Notes: generated by a model from the letters alone, not told the origin. A DNA stretch of 34,887 nt from Deltaproteobacteria bacterium (GCA_029574005.1 JAKQBR010000369.1:1-34887); one strand, 5' to 3'; shown: positions 18,480 through 28,024, counted from the stretch's first letter. Made by a program: numbers and translations.

Positions 18480-20063
18480 GTGAAGCTGGTCTTCGACGAT
18501 ATCACGCTTTCCCCCCGTGAGGGCGAAGAGCGCCTGGGCGCCAAGATCGCCTTGAGCCACGGCATCGCGGAACCCGCCGTGATCAGCATCCTCAAAAAAT
18601 CGCTGGATGCCCGTCACAAGCGTCGGATCGTCTATCGCTATAAGCTCCTGGCCGAGGTCCCGGATAGCGTCGCGCGGGAGGTGTTGAAGCATCCGAGGGT
18701 CCGCCCGTACGTCCCTGAACCGCAGGCACCCGCCCTCATCGCCCAGGCTTCAGGACTGGAGGTGATCATCGTCGGCGCCGGACCGGCAGGGCTCTTCTGC
18801 GCCTTGCGCCTGATCGAGGCCGGGGCTACGGTCACAGTTTTGGAGCGCGGCGCGCCGGTGGAGAAGAGGCTCCATGATATCCAGGACCTCAAAACCTCCG
18901 GCACCCTGGACCCCGAGAGCAATGTGCTGTTCGGGGAAGGCGGCGCCGGCACCTATTCGGACGGCAAACTCACCACCCGCATTCACAGACCGGAAACGGC
19001 CTGGTTTTTTCGTACCCTGGTCGAATGCGGGGCCCCGGAATCCATCCTGTACGAACAAAAACCCCATCTGGGCACCGACCGTCTGGCGCCACTGCTACGC
19101 CGCATCCGCGAGCGTATCCACGCCGCGGGGTCGAGGATCGTGTTTCATGCCCGGGTGGTCGATTTTTTGAGCGCGCACGGGGCCCTGCAGGGGGTGCTGA
19201 CCCAGGACGGAGAGGCCTACCGCGGCTCTGCCGTCGTGCTGGCCACTGGCAATTCGGCGCGCGATATGTACGCGCTGCTTTTATCCAAGGGCTTTCACCT
19301 GGAGAAAAAGGGGTTTGCCGTGGGATTGCGGATCGAACACCCGCGCAAGCTCATCAACGCCATTCAGTACGGACCCATGGCCGAAGGCCCGCTGTTGCCG
19401 AGCGCCGAATACGCCCTGAGCTTCACCAACCGCGCCACGGGCCGCGGTATATACTCCTTCTGCATGTGCCCCGGAGGCGAGGTGATCAATGCATCCTCGG
19501 AGCAGGACCGCCTGTGCGTCAACGGCATGAGCTACGCGGCGCGCGACTCGGCCTTTTCGAACGCGGCCCTGGTTGTCAGCGTGCATCCCTCCGACCTCCC
19601 CGACCACCCCCTCTCCGGCATCGAGTGGCAGCGCCGGCTCGAGGCAGGGGCCTACACCGAGGGCGGCTCACAGTTCACGGCCCCGGCCCAGCGCATCACC
19701 TCGTTTCTGAATGGCAGGCTCGACACGGACCTGCCGGAGAGCTCCTACCGTCCAGGCGTCCGCGCGGCCGTGCACGCCTACCTGCCGGACTGGATCGCGG
19801 AAGAACTGAGGACGGCCCTGCGCGTCTTCGATACCCGCATGCGCGGTTTCATCACCCGCGAGGGTGTTCTGATCGGCGTGGAAACGCGCACATCCTCGCC
19901 GGTAAGGATCACGCGCGACGCGAACTATGAAGCGCTCAACCGGCCGGGGGTTTTCCCCATCGGCGAAGGCGCCGGCTATGCCGGCGGGATCGTCAGCTCG
20001 GCGGTTGACGGCATCCGCGCCGCGGACGCGATCGTGAAGAAGGTGCGACCCCTGGGTCCGTAA
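18480..20063 (+). CDS. FAD-dependent oxidoreductase, COG2509-type uncharacterised dehydrogenase
   Basis: VIIVGAGPAGLFCALRLIEAG dinucleotide fold, LFGEGGAGTYSDGKLTTR, FPIGEGAGYAGGIVSSAVDGIRAA; GTG start. Confidence 0.85.
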   Translation: MKLVFDDITLSPREGEERLGAKIALSHGIAEPAVISILKKSLDARHKRRIVYRYKLLAEVPDSVAREVLKHPRVRPYVPEPQAPALIAQASGLEVIIVGAGPAGLFCALRLIEAGATVTVLERGAPVEKRLHDIQDLKTSGTLDPESNVLFGEGGAGTYSDGKLTTRIHRPETAWFFRTLVECGAPESILYEQKPHLGTDRLAPLLRRIRERIHAAGSRIVFHARVVDFLSAHGALQGVLTQDGEAYRGSAVVLATGNSARDMYALLLSKGFHLEKKGFAVGLRIEHPRKLINAIQYGPMAEGPLLPSAEYALSFTNRATGRGIYSFCMCPGGEVINASSEQDRLCVNGMSYAARDSAFSNAALVVSVHPSDLPDHPLSGIEWQRRLEAGAYTEGGSQFTAPAQRITSFLNGRLDTDLPESSYRPGVRAAVHAYLPDWIAEELRTALRVFDTRMRGFITREGVLIGVETRTSSPVRITRDANYEALNRPGVFPIGEGAGYAGGIVSSAVDGIRAADAIVKKVRPLGP

Positions 20064-20144
20064 TCTCGTGAGGCCCTTGCAAAGTGCCGCCTCCCGATTA
20101 TCATTAGTCTGCATGGCCAGATTACCCGGGGGGGAGGTACGCAC

Positions 20145-20480
20145 ATGGACACATCCGTGGAGAAGAGAGCGTTTCCGCGCAAGGGATTCAATGACATGGC
20201 CTTGCTGCAGATCGGAACGGACACCGGCGATATCTTCGAACGCGCGCAGGTGGAGAATATCAGCTTTGGCGGCATCTGCTTCACCAACATCAAGGCGCTC
20301 AAGGGCTTCGAGCACGTATCGGGTTCGGTCCTGGAAAACAATCAAGCCCTGGTCTATTTCCAGGCCAACCAGATCACGGTGTTCGGAACCGTGACGCGCA
20401 TCGAACCATCCAAGGATCGCATGGCGCTGTGCGTGAAGCGCTCCACGGACGACGACCTGTGGACACGCCTGTGCACCTGA
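20145..20480 (+). CDS. PilZ-domain-like protein
   Basis: RAFPR (RxxxR) followed by VENISFGGICF (N/DxSxxG-like). Confidence 0.7.
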   Translation: MDTSVEKRAFPRKGFNDMALLQIGTDTGDIFERAQVENISFGGICFTNIKALKGFEHVSGSVLENNQALVYFQANQITVFGTVTRIEPSKDRMALCVKRSTDDDLWTRLCT

Positions 20481-20523
20481 GTTGACAACGCGACGTCTCA
20501 GCCACGTGTGCTTAAAAAATATC

Positions 20524-20552
20524 TTGACATCAGTCGCTTATGTCTTTACTAG
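20524..20552 (+). promoter_or_regulatory. Candidate promoter upstream of ferritin
   Basis: TTGACA - 17 nt - TACTAG; perfect -35, weak -10; 28 nt upstream of ATG 20581. Confidence 0.4.
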
Positions 20553-20569
20553 GAATGGTTATCAATAAG
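20551..20569 (+). promoter_or_regulatory. Candidate Fur-like operator overlapping the ferritin leader
   Basis: AGGAATGGTTATCAATAAG vs GATAATGATTATCATTATC: 12/19 matches, 12/14 over the core AATGGTTATCAATA. Confidence 0.3.
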
Positions 20570-20580
20570 AGGAGTCCGCT

Positions 20581-21093
20581 ATGCTCAAGAAAAGTATGGA
20601 GAAGGCGCTCAACCAACAGATCAATGCCGAGCTCTCTTCGGCCTACCTCTACCTGTCCATGAGCGCGCATTTCCAGGCCATGAATCTCAAGGGATTCGCC
20701 AACTGGATGCGCGTGCAGGCCATGGAGGAATTCACCCATGCCGACAGGCTTTCCGCCTATGTGCTCGACCGGGGAGGACGGGTTCAATTAATGGCTATCG
20801 ACTCGCCGCCCTTGACCTGGGAATCGGCCTTGGCCGTCTTCCAGGATACCTACCGCCATGAGCAGAAGGTTACCAGCCTGATCAACGACCTGGTCGACCT
20901 GGCGATCAAGGAGAAGGACCATGCCACCAACAACTTCCTGCAATGGTTCGTGAACGAGCAGGTGGAAGAGGAGGCCAACGCGGAGGCCCTGGTGCAGCAG
21001 CTGAAGCTGACCGGCGACGCAGGTCCCGGCCTCCTGATGCTGGACCGCGAACTGGCGCAGCGGGCTTTTATCCCACCCGCGCCAGCGGCCTGA
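20581..21093 (+). CDS. Ferritin (non-heme)
   Basis: LNQQINAELSSAYLYLSMSAHFQAMNLKGFANWMRVQAMEEFTHADRL...WFVNEQVEEEANA. Confidence 0.95.
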   Translation: MLKKSMEKALNQQINAELSSAYLYLSMSAHFQAMNLKGFANWMRVQAMEEFTHADRLSAYVLDRGGRVQLMAIDSPPLTWESALAVFQDTYRHEQKVTSLINDLVDLAIKEKDHATNNFLQWFVNEQVEEEANAEALVQQLKLTGDAGPGLLMLDRELAQRAFIPPAPAA

Positions 21094-21150
21094 ACGTGCG
21101 CGGGTCACCCATCACCAGGGCCGGCAAGGAGGCTTGTCTCCACTTGCCTC

Positions 21151-21179
21151 TTGCTCCCCGACATCAGGCTCTGTATGAT
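21151..21179 (+). promoter_or_regulatory. Candidate sigma70-type promoter
   Basis: TTGCTC - 17 nt - TATGAT, about 60 nt upstream of ATG 21240. Confidence 0.4.
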
Positions 21180-21239
21180 GCTTAAAGCGGTAGCGCCGGG
21201 TAAGCCTACCAAGCAAAAATAAAAAGAGAGGTGCCGATT

Positions 21240-21722
21240 ATGAAGCTGTATTTCAATGCGGATGAGATTTTCGAGATGGCCGAGGAGATCGAGCGCCAGG
21301 GGGCGCGCTTCTATGAGAAGGCCGCGACCTTGTTCAAGGAGACCGGCATCCAGGAGATGCTGACGGGCCTGTCAAAGATGGAGGTCGGGCACGAGAGGCT
21401 GTTCGCCTCCATGCGCTCCAAGATCCTTTCGAACGACTATCAGGGCTATGACCCGGACGAGATGGCCGTGGCCTACATCAAGTCCTTTACCGAAGGCAAG
21501 GTCTTTGACGCCAAGAAAGACCTGTGCGCCACCCTGACGCCGTCCACGACGCTCAAGGACGTTCTGAACCTGGCCATCGAGGCCGAGAAGAACTCGATCG
21601 CCTTTTACACCGGCATCAAGCGCCTGGTGCCCGAGGCGCTCGGCCAGTCGACCGTCGAGCAGATCATCTCCGAGGAGATGAGGCATCTCGTCAGCCTGAG
21701 CGAAAAGCTCGCGACCGCCTAA
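21240..21722 (+). CDS. Ferritin-like / rubrerythrin-family diiron protein (no rubredoxin domain)
   Basis: ADEIFEMAEEIERQGARFYEKAA, LSKMEVGHERLF, LAIEAEKNSIAFYTGIK, IISEEMRHL. Confidence 0.88.
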   Translation: MKLYFNADEIFEMAEEIERQGARFYEKAATLFKETGIQEMLTGLSKMEVGHERLFASMRSKILSNDYQGYDPDEMAVAYIKSFTEGKVFDAKKDLCATLTPSTTLKDVLNLAIEAEKNSIAFYTGIKRLVPEALGQSTVEQIISEEMRHLVSLSEKLATA

Positions 21723-21742
21723 CGGATTACAGGGAAAGACCC

Positions 21743-22945
21743 ATGGCAATCTTCAAGGCCGTCAAAATCAGCGAGAGCGTCTATTGGGTGGGCGCCATCG
21801 ATTGGAACATCCGAGAGTTCCACGGCTACACCACCCACCATGGCAGCACCTATAACGCCTATCTGGTCCTGGCCGACAAGCCGACCCTGATCGATACGGT
21901 CAAGGCGCCTTTCAAAGATGAGCTGCTCCAGCGGATCAGCTCGGTGATCGATCCTCGGGATATCGCCTATATCGTATCCAACCACACCGAGATGGACCAT
22001 TCCGGATGCCTGCCGGAGATCATCCAGATCGTGAAGCCCGAGAAGGTCTTTGCCTCGGTGATGGGCGCCAAGGCCCTCAACCAACACTTCACCCTGCCGC
22101 AGGAGATCGTCCCCTTGAAAACCGGGGACGAGTTGAGCCTCGGCAACAAGACGCTGGCCTTTACGGAAACGCGCATGCTGCACTGGCCGGACTCCATGTT
22201 CAGCTACCTCAAGGAGGAGCGCCTGCTCTTTTCCCAGGACGGGTTCGGCATGCACCTGGCCAGCGAGGAACGTTTCTCCGACGAAGTGGATCAAGGGCTT
22301 CTGGACTACGAGTCCGCCACCTACTTCGCCAATATCCTGCTGCCGTATGCCAACCTCATCACCGCCCTGCTCGACAAGGTCAAGGCCACGGGACTCGCCA
22401 TCGACATGATCGCCCCTGATCATGGTCCCATCTGGCGCCGCGACCTCGCGGTCATCCTGGACAAGTACCGCGCCTGGTCGGAGCAGAAGCCCACCCGCAA
22501 GGCCGTGGTCCTCTACGACACCATGTGGCATTCGACCGAACGCATGGCCCGCGCCGTCGAGGAAGGCCTGCGCGAAGGCGGGGCACGGGTGCAGCTCATG
22601 TCCATGGCCGCCTTCCACCGCAGCGACGTGGCCTACGAGATCCTCGACGCCGGCGCCTTGGTGGTCGGATCACCGACGCTGAACAACAACATCTTCCCCA
22701 CCGTGGCCGATGTCCTGACCTACCTCAAGGGCCTGCGCCCCAAGAACCTGGTGGGCGCGGCCTTCGGCTCCTACGGCTGGAGCGGCGAATCTGCCCTTCA
22801 GGTGAACGATATCCTGAACGAGATGAAGATCGAGATCGCCCACGAGCCGGTCAAGTGTCAGTACGTCCCCCATGAGGATAGCCTTGCCCAATGCCATGCC
22901 ATGGGCATGAAGGTCGCCCGCAGGCTCATAGAGGTGGCCGGCTGA
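21743..22945 (+). CDS. fprA: Flavodiiron protein (A-type flavoprotein, beta-lactamase-like plus flavodoxin domains)
   Basis: [24 protein letters not shown] metal ligands, APDHGPIWR, flavodoxin segment [15 protein letters not shown]. Confidence 0.93.
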   Translation: MAIFKAVKISESVYWVGAIDWNIREFHGYTTHHGSTYNAYLVLADKPTLIDTVKAPFKDELLQRISSVIDPRDIAYIVSNHTEMDHSGCLPEIIQIVKPEKVFASVMGAKALNQHFTLPQEIVPLKTGDELSLGNKTLAFTETRMLHWPDSMFSYLKEERLLFSQDGFGMHLASEERFSDEVDQGLLDYESATYFANILLPYANLITALLDKVKATGLAIDMIAPDHGPIWRRDLAVILDKYRAWSEQKPTRKAVVLYDTMWHSTERMARAVEEGLREGGARVQLMSMAAFHRSDVAYEILDAGALVVGSPTLNNNIFPTVADVLTYLKGLRPKNLVGAAFGSYGWSGESALQVNDILNEMKIEIAHEPVKCQYVPHEDSLAQCHAMGMKVARRLIEVAG

Positions 22946-23655
22946 TGGACGGCGCCATCGACAGCAAGGCCTTTTACGACATCAGCTACGGGCTCTATGT
23001 CGTCACCTCGGTCAAGGACGGCAAGCCAAACGGCCAGATCGCCAATACCGTATTCCAGGTCAGCGGCAAGCCGGCCAAGGTGGCGGTGAGCATCAGCAAG
23101 GAGAATCTGACGCACGATTACATCATGGCGAGCAAGGTGCTGGCCGTCTCGACCCTGGAAGAGGAGACGCCCATGCCCTTCATCGGCCTCTTCGGATTCA
23201 AGTCCGGCCGGGATATCGATAAGCTCTCCCAGGCCGCCCATACGACCGGGGTCACGGGCTGTCCCTGCGTGACCGAGAACACCCTGTCCTACCTGGAGGG
23301 CACGGTCATCGACAGCGCCGATGCCGGCACCCACACGGTCTTCATCGTCGAGGTGAAGGCCGCCAAGGTCTTGAAAAAGGGCACCCCCCTGACCTACGCC
23401 TACTATCAGGACGTCAAGAAGGGCAAGGCCTCCCAGAACGCCCCCACCTACCGAGGTGAGCCGACCAAATCAGAACCAGAGAAAAAGGAGACGAGTATGC
23501 AGAAGTATGAATGCAGTGTGTGCGGATACATCTACGACCCCGAAAAAGGCGATCCGGAAGGCAATATCCCGGCCGGGACCCCCTTCGAGAAGCTGCCGGA
23601 AGACTGGAGCTGTCCGGTGTGCGGGGCCAGCAAGGGCGACTTCAACCCGCTGTGA
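22945..23655 (+). CDS. hrb: Flavin reductase-rubredoxin fusion (high-molecular-weight rubredoxin)
   Basis: N-terminal flavin reductase-like FMN domain ([26 protein letters not shown]) plus C-terminal rubredoxin ([41 protein letters not shown]); ATG overlaps FDP stop. Confidence 0.93.
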   Translation: MDGAIDSKAFYDISYGLYVVTSVKDGKPNGQIANTVFQVSGKPAKVAVSISKENLTHDYIMASKVLAVSTLEEETPMPFIGLFGFKSGRDIDKLSQAAHTTGVTGCPCVTENTLSYLEGTVIDSADAGTHTVFIVEVKAAKVLKKGTPLTYAYYQDVKKGKASQNAPTYRGEPTKSEPEKKETSMQKYECSVCGYIYDPEKGDPEGNIPAGTPFEKLPEDWSCPVCGASKGDFNPL

Positions 23656-23662
23656 AAGCAAG

Positions 23663-23700
23663 CCCCCGCGCCCCTGTAGGGGCGGGGGGACAGACCTTTT
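23663..23700 (+). terminator. GC-rich hairpin plus short T-run between hrb and rubrerythrin (terminator or attenuator)
   Basis: CCCCCGCGCCCC-TGTA-GGGGCGGGGGG (11 bp, one bulge) followed by CAGACCTTTT. Confidence 0.6.
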
Positions 23701-23718
23701 AAAAGGATAGCCAAGCCC

Positions 23719-24216
23719 ATGGATGAAACCATCAGGACCGCCCTCTTTCAGGCTTATACGGGAGAATCGAAGGCCACCTTGCGCCTGAAGGTCTATGCCG
23801 ACAAGGCCGCCGAAGAAGGGTTCCCCCAACTGGCCAAGCTCTTCCGCGTCATCGCCTTCTCCGAAGAGCTGCACGCTAAGCGCGCCTTGAAACTGCTCAA
23901 GGAGATCCAGAGCACCGAGGAAAACCTCAAGACCAGCTTCGAAAGCGAGACCCGGGTAGCCCAGGTCGCTTATGACGATTTCATCAAACAGGCGCTGGCC
24001 GTCGGCGACCGGGCCGCATCTTTGTATTTCAGCCAGTCGCGCGACGCCGAGGAGATCCATGCCAAGCTCTATAAAGAGGCCATCGATCATACCATCGAAG
24101 AGCGGGACACGACCTACTATGTCTGCGATTACTGTGGATATGTGTCGGACGGGATCCTGCCCGAGGTCTGCCCGATCTGCCGGGCGAAAAAGGAACGCTT
24201 CGTAGCCTTTACCTGA
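23719..24216 (+). CDS. rbr: Rubrerythrin
   Basis: Diiron four-helix N-terminus (AYTGESKATLRLKVYADKA, FSEELHAKRAL) plus rubredoxin-like CDYCGY...CPICRAKKERF. Confidence 0.94.
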   Translation: MDETIRTALFQAYTGESKATLRLKVYADKAAEEGFPQLAKLFRVIAFSEELHAKRALKLLKEIQSTEENLKTSFESETRVAQVAYDDFIKQALAVGDRAASLYFSQSRDAEEIHAKLYKEAIDHTIEERDTTYYVCDYCGYVSDGILPEVCPICRAKKERFVAFT

Positions 24217-24229
24217 TAAGGAGGGGTGT

Positions 24230-24763
24230 ATGAACGAGAGATCTCACAGTTCCATGACCATGCTGGAGGCGGCGCTGAACCTGGAGGAGAAAGGCCGGGC
24301 CTATTACGAGAAGGCCATCCGGGACGTTCAGAGCAGGCTGGGGAGAGAGATGCTCGACGCCCTCATGCGCGAGGAGCTTGTGCATATGGATCGCATCCGC
24401 ATGATCGCCGGGTCATTGAAGGCCGAACAAACCTGGACCGTGGAATGGAAGACCCTGGTGGTGGACAAGAACGAGGTCAATGCCATTTTCAACAAGATGG
24501 CGCGCGAGCATAAGAGCATGATCAGGGCCGAGGCCTCGGATCTCGATGTCCTGAGGTTCGGCATCGATCTCGAGCTGGAATCGATCGCCTTCTATGAGGA
24601 CTGCCTGAAGCGCGCCCAAGACCCGCAGGAAAAGGATTTCCTCGCCCAGATCGTCGGCGAAGAACGCGGCCACCACGCGTCGTTGGAGGACATGCACCTC
24701 TTTCTGACCAACCCGCAGGCCTGGTTCACCGAGCACGAGCACTCATCGCTGGACGGGGCTTAG
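24230..24763 (+). CDS. Ferritin-like diiron protein
   Basis: ALNLEEKGRAYYEKAIRDVQ, LVHMDRI, GIDLELESIAFYEDCL, IVGEERGHHASLE. Confidence 0.85.
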   Translation: MNERSHSSMTMLEAALNLEEKGRAYYEKAIRDVQSRLGREMLDALMREELVHMDRIRMIAGSLKAEQTWTVEWKTLVVDKNEVNAIFNKMAREHKSMIRAEASDLDVLRFGIDLELESIAFYEDCLKRAQDPQEKDFLAQIVGEERGHHASLEDMHLFLTNPQAWFTEHEHSSLDGA

Positions 24764-25116
24764 CTGCCGAGAAATTTTTCGCGGAACAGGAAGAACACCG
24801 CGCCCAAAAGGCATACCCCGGCCCAGAGATAGTCCCAGCTGGGTTTTTCCCTCAAGTACAGGATGGAAAAGGGGACGAAGACCGAGAGGGTGATGACCTC
24901 CTGCATGATCTTGAGCTGGCCGACGTTCATCACCTGGTGCCCGATGCGGTTGGCCGGAACCTGGATGAGGTACTCGAACAGGGCGATGCCCCAGCTGACC
25001 AGCGCCGCCAGTATCCAGGGCGTGTGCGACAGATTGCGCAGGTGTCCATACCAGGCAAAGGTCATGAAGATATTGCTCAATGCCAGCATCAGGGCCGTGA
25101 TCAGGTAGGTCTGCAT
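24760..25116 (-). CDS. DUF486 / DMT-family small membrane protein
   Basis: MFAWYGHLR-type N-terminus (IFMTFAWYGHLRN), LFEYLIQVPANRIGHQVMNVGQLKIMQEVITLSVF. Confidence 0.9.
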   Translation of the reverse strand: MQTYLITALMLALSNIFMTFAWYGHLRNLSHTPWILAALVSWGIALFEYLIQVPANRIGHQVMNVGQLKIMQEVITLSVFVPFSILYLREKPSWDYLWAGVCLLGAVFFLFREKFLGS

Positions 25117-25198
25117 AGCGTATGTCCCTCTTTAAAGTTCCGTGGTCATCGTATCGGATTTTTTCATGGATCGATGCGTGGCCGTGCGGGCGATCTCC

Positions 25199-26260
25199 TC
25201 AAGCCGGCAGAGGCCCCGTCGCCAGGGACGGATCGAACCATTCAAGGATGGCGGCGTTCTGTTCGCGGGGATAGGTGTGCGAGAGGTCCTCGATCACGCG
25301 CAAGGCCACCTCGGCCCCGGCGTTTCGCAGTCGCTCGCAGTCCTGCAGCGCCTGGCGCACCGGGAACATCCAGTCATGCCGGCCGTGCACCCAGTAGATG
25401 CGTTTGCCGTGGGCCCCTGTAAGCCCCATGGGCGGCAACACGCCGGCGATGGGCGCTACGGCCGCAAACGGCGAACGCGCCCTCAGGGCGCAGGCCAATG
25501 CATAGGTGGCGCCATCCGATAAGCCGGTCAGCAGGACGCGGCCGGGGTCGATGCCCCAGCCGTTTCGTATCCTTTCCACCGCGGAGATGATCGTATCGTA
25601 GTCATAGCCCGGTTGCACGATATTCCAGGTCTGAAGCCTGGAAGAAGGCGCCAGGAGCAGGAACCTCCGGCTCTTGGCCTCCTTGAGCCACATCCACAAA
25701 AAATCGCGCCCATGACCGTACCCGCCGTGTAGGGCCACCACAAGGGGCAGGGGTTCAGCCCCGTCATAAGATTCCGGGACGTAGAGGCTAGAGCCCCCTC
25801 GGGCGTAAGGCTCATCCTCCGGAACAGCATGGATCAGTCCGACCCTGGCCGCCGGCGGCACCGCCGGGTCCAGGTACGCCTTGCGGGAGCGCGCGTCCTT
25901 TTCCAGGAACACGTCTCCCAGCGCCGGATAGGCATGCCTCAAGGGGTAGAGGGTTTCCATGGCCTGACCGCCTTTGCGCAGCGACGTGAGGATAGACGCA
26001 AAGGCCCGCACCCGCGCGTCGATATCCATGAAGAGGCACAGCGCCTCAAAAACGAGGTGCATGCCCTGGAGAAACTCCGGTGGCAGGCCGGGGGTGTTTT
26101 CCGCCTGCTCCAAGGCCTGCTCCAGGCTCAGCACATGCGGCTTCAGCATGGCCTGGAGATCCTCTATGCGGGGTGGGTGCAGGTAGCGCACGGCGCTTTC
26201 GAAGATACCCAGCCCCTGAACCAGGGCCCTCTCCAAAAGGTGAATCGATTGACCGCTCAA
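25199..26260 (-). CDS. Alpha/beta hydrolase (PHB depolymerase / phospholipase-carboxylesterase-like) with long N-terminal region
   Basis: LPLVVALHGGYGHG, GLSDGATYALA nucleophile elbow, YWVHGRHDWMFPV, LSHTYP; proposed TTG start at 26260 overlapping the rhomboid stop. Confidence 0.8.
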   Translation of the reverse strand: MSGQSIHLLERALVQGLGIFESAVRYLHPPRIEDLQAMLKPHVLSLEQALEQAENTPGLPPEFLQGMHLVFEALCLFMDIDARVRAFASILTSLRKGGQAMETLYPLRHAYPALGDVFLEKDARSRKAYLDPAVPPAARVGLIHAVPEDEPYARGGSSLYVPESYDGAEPLPLVVALHGGYGHGRDFLWMWLKEAKSRRFLLLAPSSRLQTWNIVQPGYDYDTIISAVERIRNGWGIDPGRVLLTGLSDGATYALACALRARSPFAAVAPIAGVLPPMGLTGAHGKRIYWVHGRHDWMFPVRQALQDCERLRNAGAEVALRVIEDLSHTYPREQNAAILEWFDPSLATGPLPA

Positions 26261-27477
26261 GAGTCGGCGCCTCCGCGTCCCTTGCCCGCGCCGCCGTAGA
26301 CATGGATGCGGTCCAAGGCCTCGCGGGCGCGCGTGCGCGTCTGCTCGCTGGGGTTGTGATCGAAGACGCTCAAGAGGTGCTGGTAGGCCGCGGTCGGCTG
26401 GCCCTGCCTCAGGCGCATCAGCCCCAGCATGAGATAGACATCCGCAAGGTCCTGCGCCGGGCCGCGGCGTGTAAGGCAGCCCCTGAGCAGATGCGTGGCG
26501 GCGATCGGATGCCCGCTTTCCTCCAGCCACCCGGCCAAGGTAACGCATTCGGCCGGCTCGAGGGCGGCTATTGCGCTCCGGTCAAGCCGGGCGATCGTCT
26601 CCAGCGCCTTTGCCGGGGCGTCTTGCCTCAGGGCCGCGCGCAGGTCGTCCAGGGAGGCACCCGGCGCGGCTCCATCCGGCGATGGACGCCGTGCGGGACG
26701 CAGCCCCATGCGCCAGTAGCCGTCCTTCCAGGGCCGCTGCCACACCACCTGCTCGCCGGCCCAGGCAATTGCGAGGCCGGCGAAAAAGCCGCCGATATGG
26801 GCCCCATAGGCCACCCCCGTCGGCGCGCCCGCCACCCAGGGCAGCAGGTTGTCGATGATGATGAAAAGGGCCAGCACCACCCGCGCAGGCACCAGGATCA
26901 TATTCATGAAGAAGGGGAAGAGCAGCACGAAGACCTTGATGCGGTTCTTGGGGAAAAGGATGAAGTACATGCCCAGCACGCCCGATATGGCGCCGGAAGC
27001 GCCCACCAGCGGGGTCAATGAATAACCGGCGAAGAAGGCGAACACCAGGGTCGCCGCCGCGCCCGTGAAGAGGTAGGCCGCCAGGAAGCCTATCCGGCCC
27101 AGACGGTACTCGATATTGTCGCCGTAGATCCAGAGAAAGAGCATGTTGCCGAAGAGATGCAGGAAGCCCCCGTGCAGAAACATGGCCGAGAACAGATCCG
27201 CGAGCGAGGGGGCGCCGGGCTTGTACCCGTGCATGAACGTAAAGAGGTCATAGGCCGTGATCTGGGATATGAACTGCGGCAGGGTTAGGGAGGGCGGCAG
27301 GGTCGGCGCGATCAGACGGATGAACTCCTGCACCCGCGGGTCATTCACATCAACGCCCTTAGACGCCAGGGGAACGGTGATCAAGAGATAGACCGCCACA
27401 TTGGCCGCAATCAGCAGCCAGGTCATCCAGGGGATGAATCCGGGTTGGTTGGGGGTATCGCCGATGGGTAAAAACAT
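26257..27477 (-). CDS. Rhomboid-family intramembrane serine protease with C-terminal TPR-like region
   Basis: HGGFLHLFGNMLFLWIYGDNIE, VGASGAISGVLGMYFILFP (GxSG), YGAHIGGFFAGL catalytic His; helical repeat-like C-terminus. Confidence 0.92.
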   Translation of the reverse strand: MFLPIGDTPNQPGFIPWMTWLLIAANVAVYLLITVPLASKGVDVNDPRVQEFIRLIAPTLPPSLTLPQFISQITAYDLFTFMHGYKPGAPSLADLFSAMFLHGGFLHLFGNMLFLWIYGDNIEYRLGRIGFLAAYLFTGAAATLVFAFFAGYSLTPLVGASGAISGVLGMYFILFPKNRIKVFVLLFPFFMNMILVPARVVLALFIIIDNLLPWVAGAPTGVAYGAHIGGFFAGLAIAWAGEQVVWQRPWKDGYWRMGLRPARRPSPDGAAPGASLDDLRAALRQDAPAKALETIARLDRSAIAALEPAECVTLAGWLEESGHPIAATHLLRGCLTRRGPAQDLADVYLMLGLMRLRQGQPTAAYQHLLSVFDHNPSEQTRTRAREALDRIHVYGGAGKGRGGADS

Positions 27478-27507
27478 GTCCTTACACTCCTTAAGCGCGG
27501 CAAAATC

Positions 27508-28014
27508 TCATGTGGTCCGGAGCAGCTCAAGGGCCTTCTGATCGGCGAGCACCACCGATGTCACGATCTGTCGCTCGGGGATGGACCAGTATGTCTTGAG
27601 GAGCCGGTCTTTTTGCCCCGGCGTTACGAGCCGGAAGCCGTGCCGTTCATAGAAGCGCACGGCCCAATCGGCCGCGGCCCAGGTGCCGACCAACACCGGC
27701 CGGGAGGTCTTTGCGAGCAGCGCCTTGAGGAGCTCGCCCCCGATACCGCACCGCCGCCGGGAGGTGCGCACATAGGCATGCCGCAGGAGGGTCACGTCCC
27801 GCACGTCCTGGATCCCCATGACCCCGATCAGCCGGCCCCGCTCTTCATACCCCCAAAACGCCACAGGGGCCGCGATCTCTTGGGCCAGTTCCTTGCGGGG
27901 CATGTAGGGTTCTTGCCAGCGATCGTCCGGGATAACGCCCTTGTAGGCCATCGCCGCGTCGTTGATGACGGCGTAGACCTCCTCGAAATCTTCAGCCGTG
28001 CACGGTCGGATCAC
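27508..28014 (-). CDS. GNAT-family N-acetyltransferase
   Basis: VIRPCTAEDFEEVYAVINDAA, LLRHAYVRTSRRRCGIGGELLKAL, AVRFYERHGFRLV; GTG start likely (maximal ORF to 28053). Confidence 0.85.
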   Translation of the reverse strand: MIRPCTAEDFEEVYAVINDAAMAYKGVIPDDRWQEPYMPRKELAQEIAAPVAFWGYEERGRLIGVMGIQDVRDVTLLRHAYVRTSRRRCGIGGELLKALLAKTSRPVLVGTWAAADWAVRFYERHGFRLVTPGQKDRLLKTYWSIPERQIVTSVVLADQKALELLRTT

Positions 28015-28024
28015 GGCGTACCCG

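Noticed and set aside
21187-21210. Short inverted repeat GGTAG...CTACC in the 21240 gene leader
   Set aside because: Only 5 bp with a large loop; expected by chance.
26260-26548. N-terminal extension of the 25199..26548 hydrolase ORF
   Set aside because: It reads antisense-like, Arg/Pro-rich sequence overlapping the rhomboid gene; the TTG at 26260 is more plausible.
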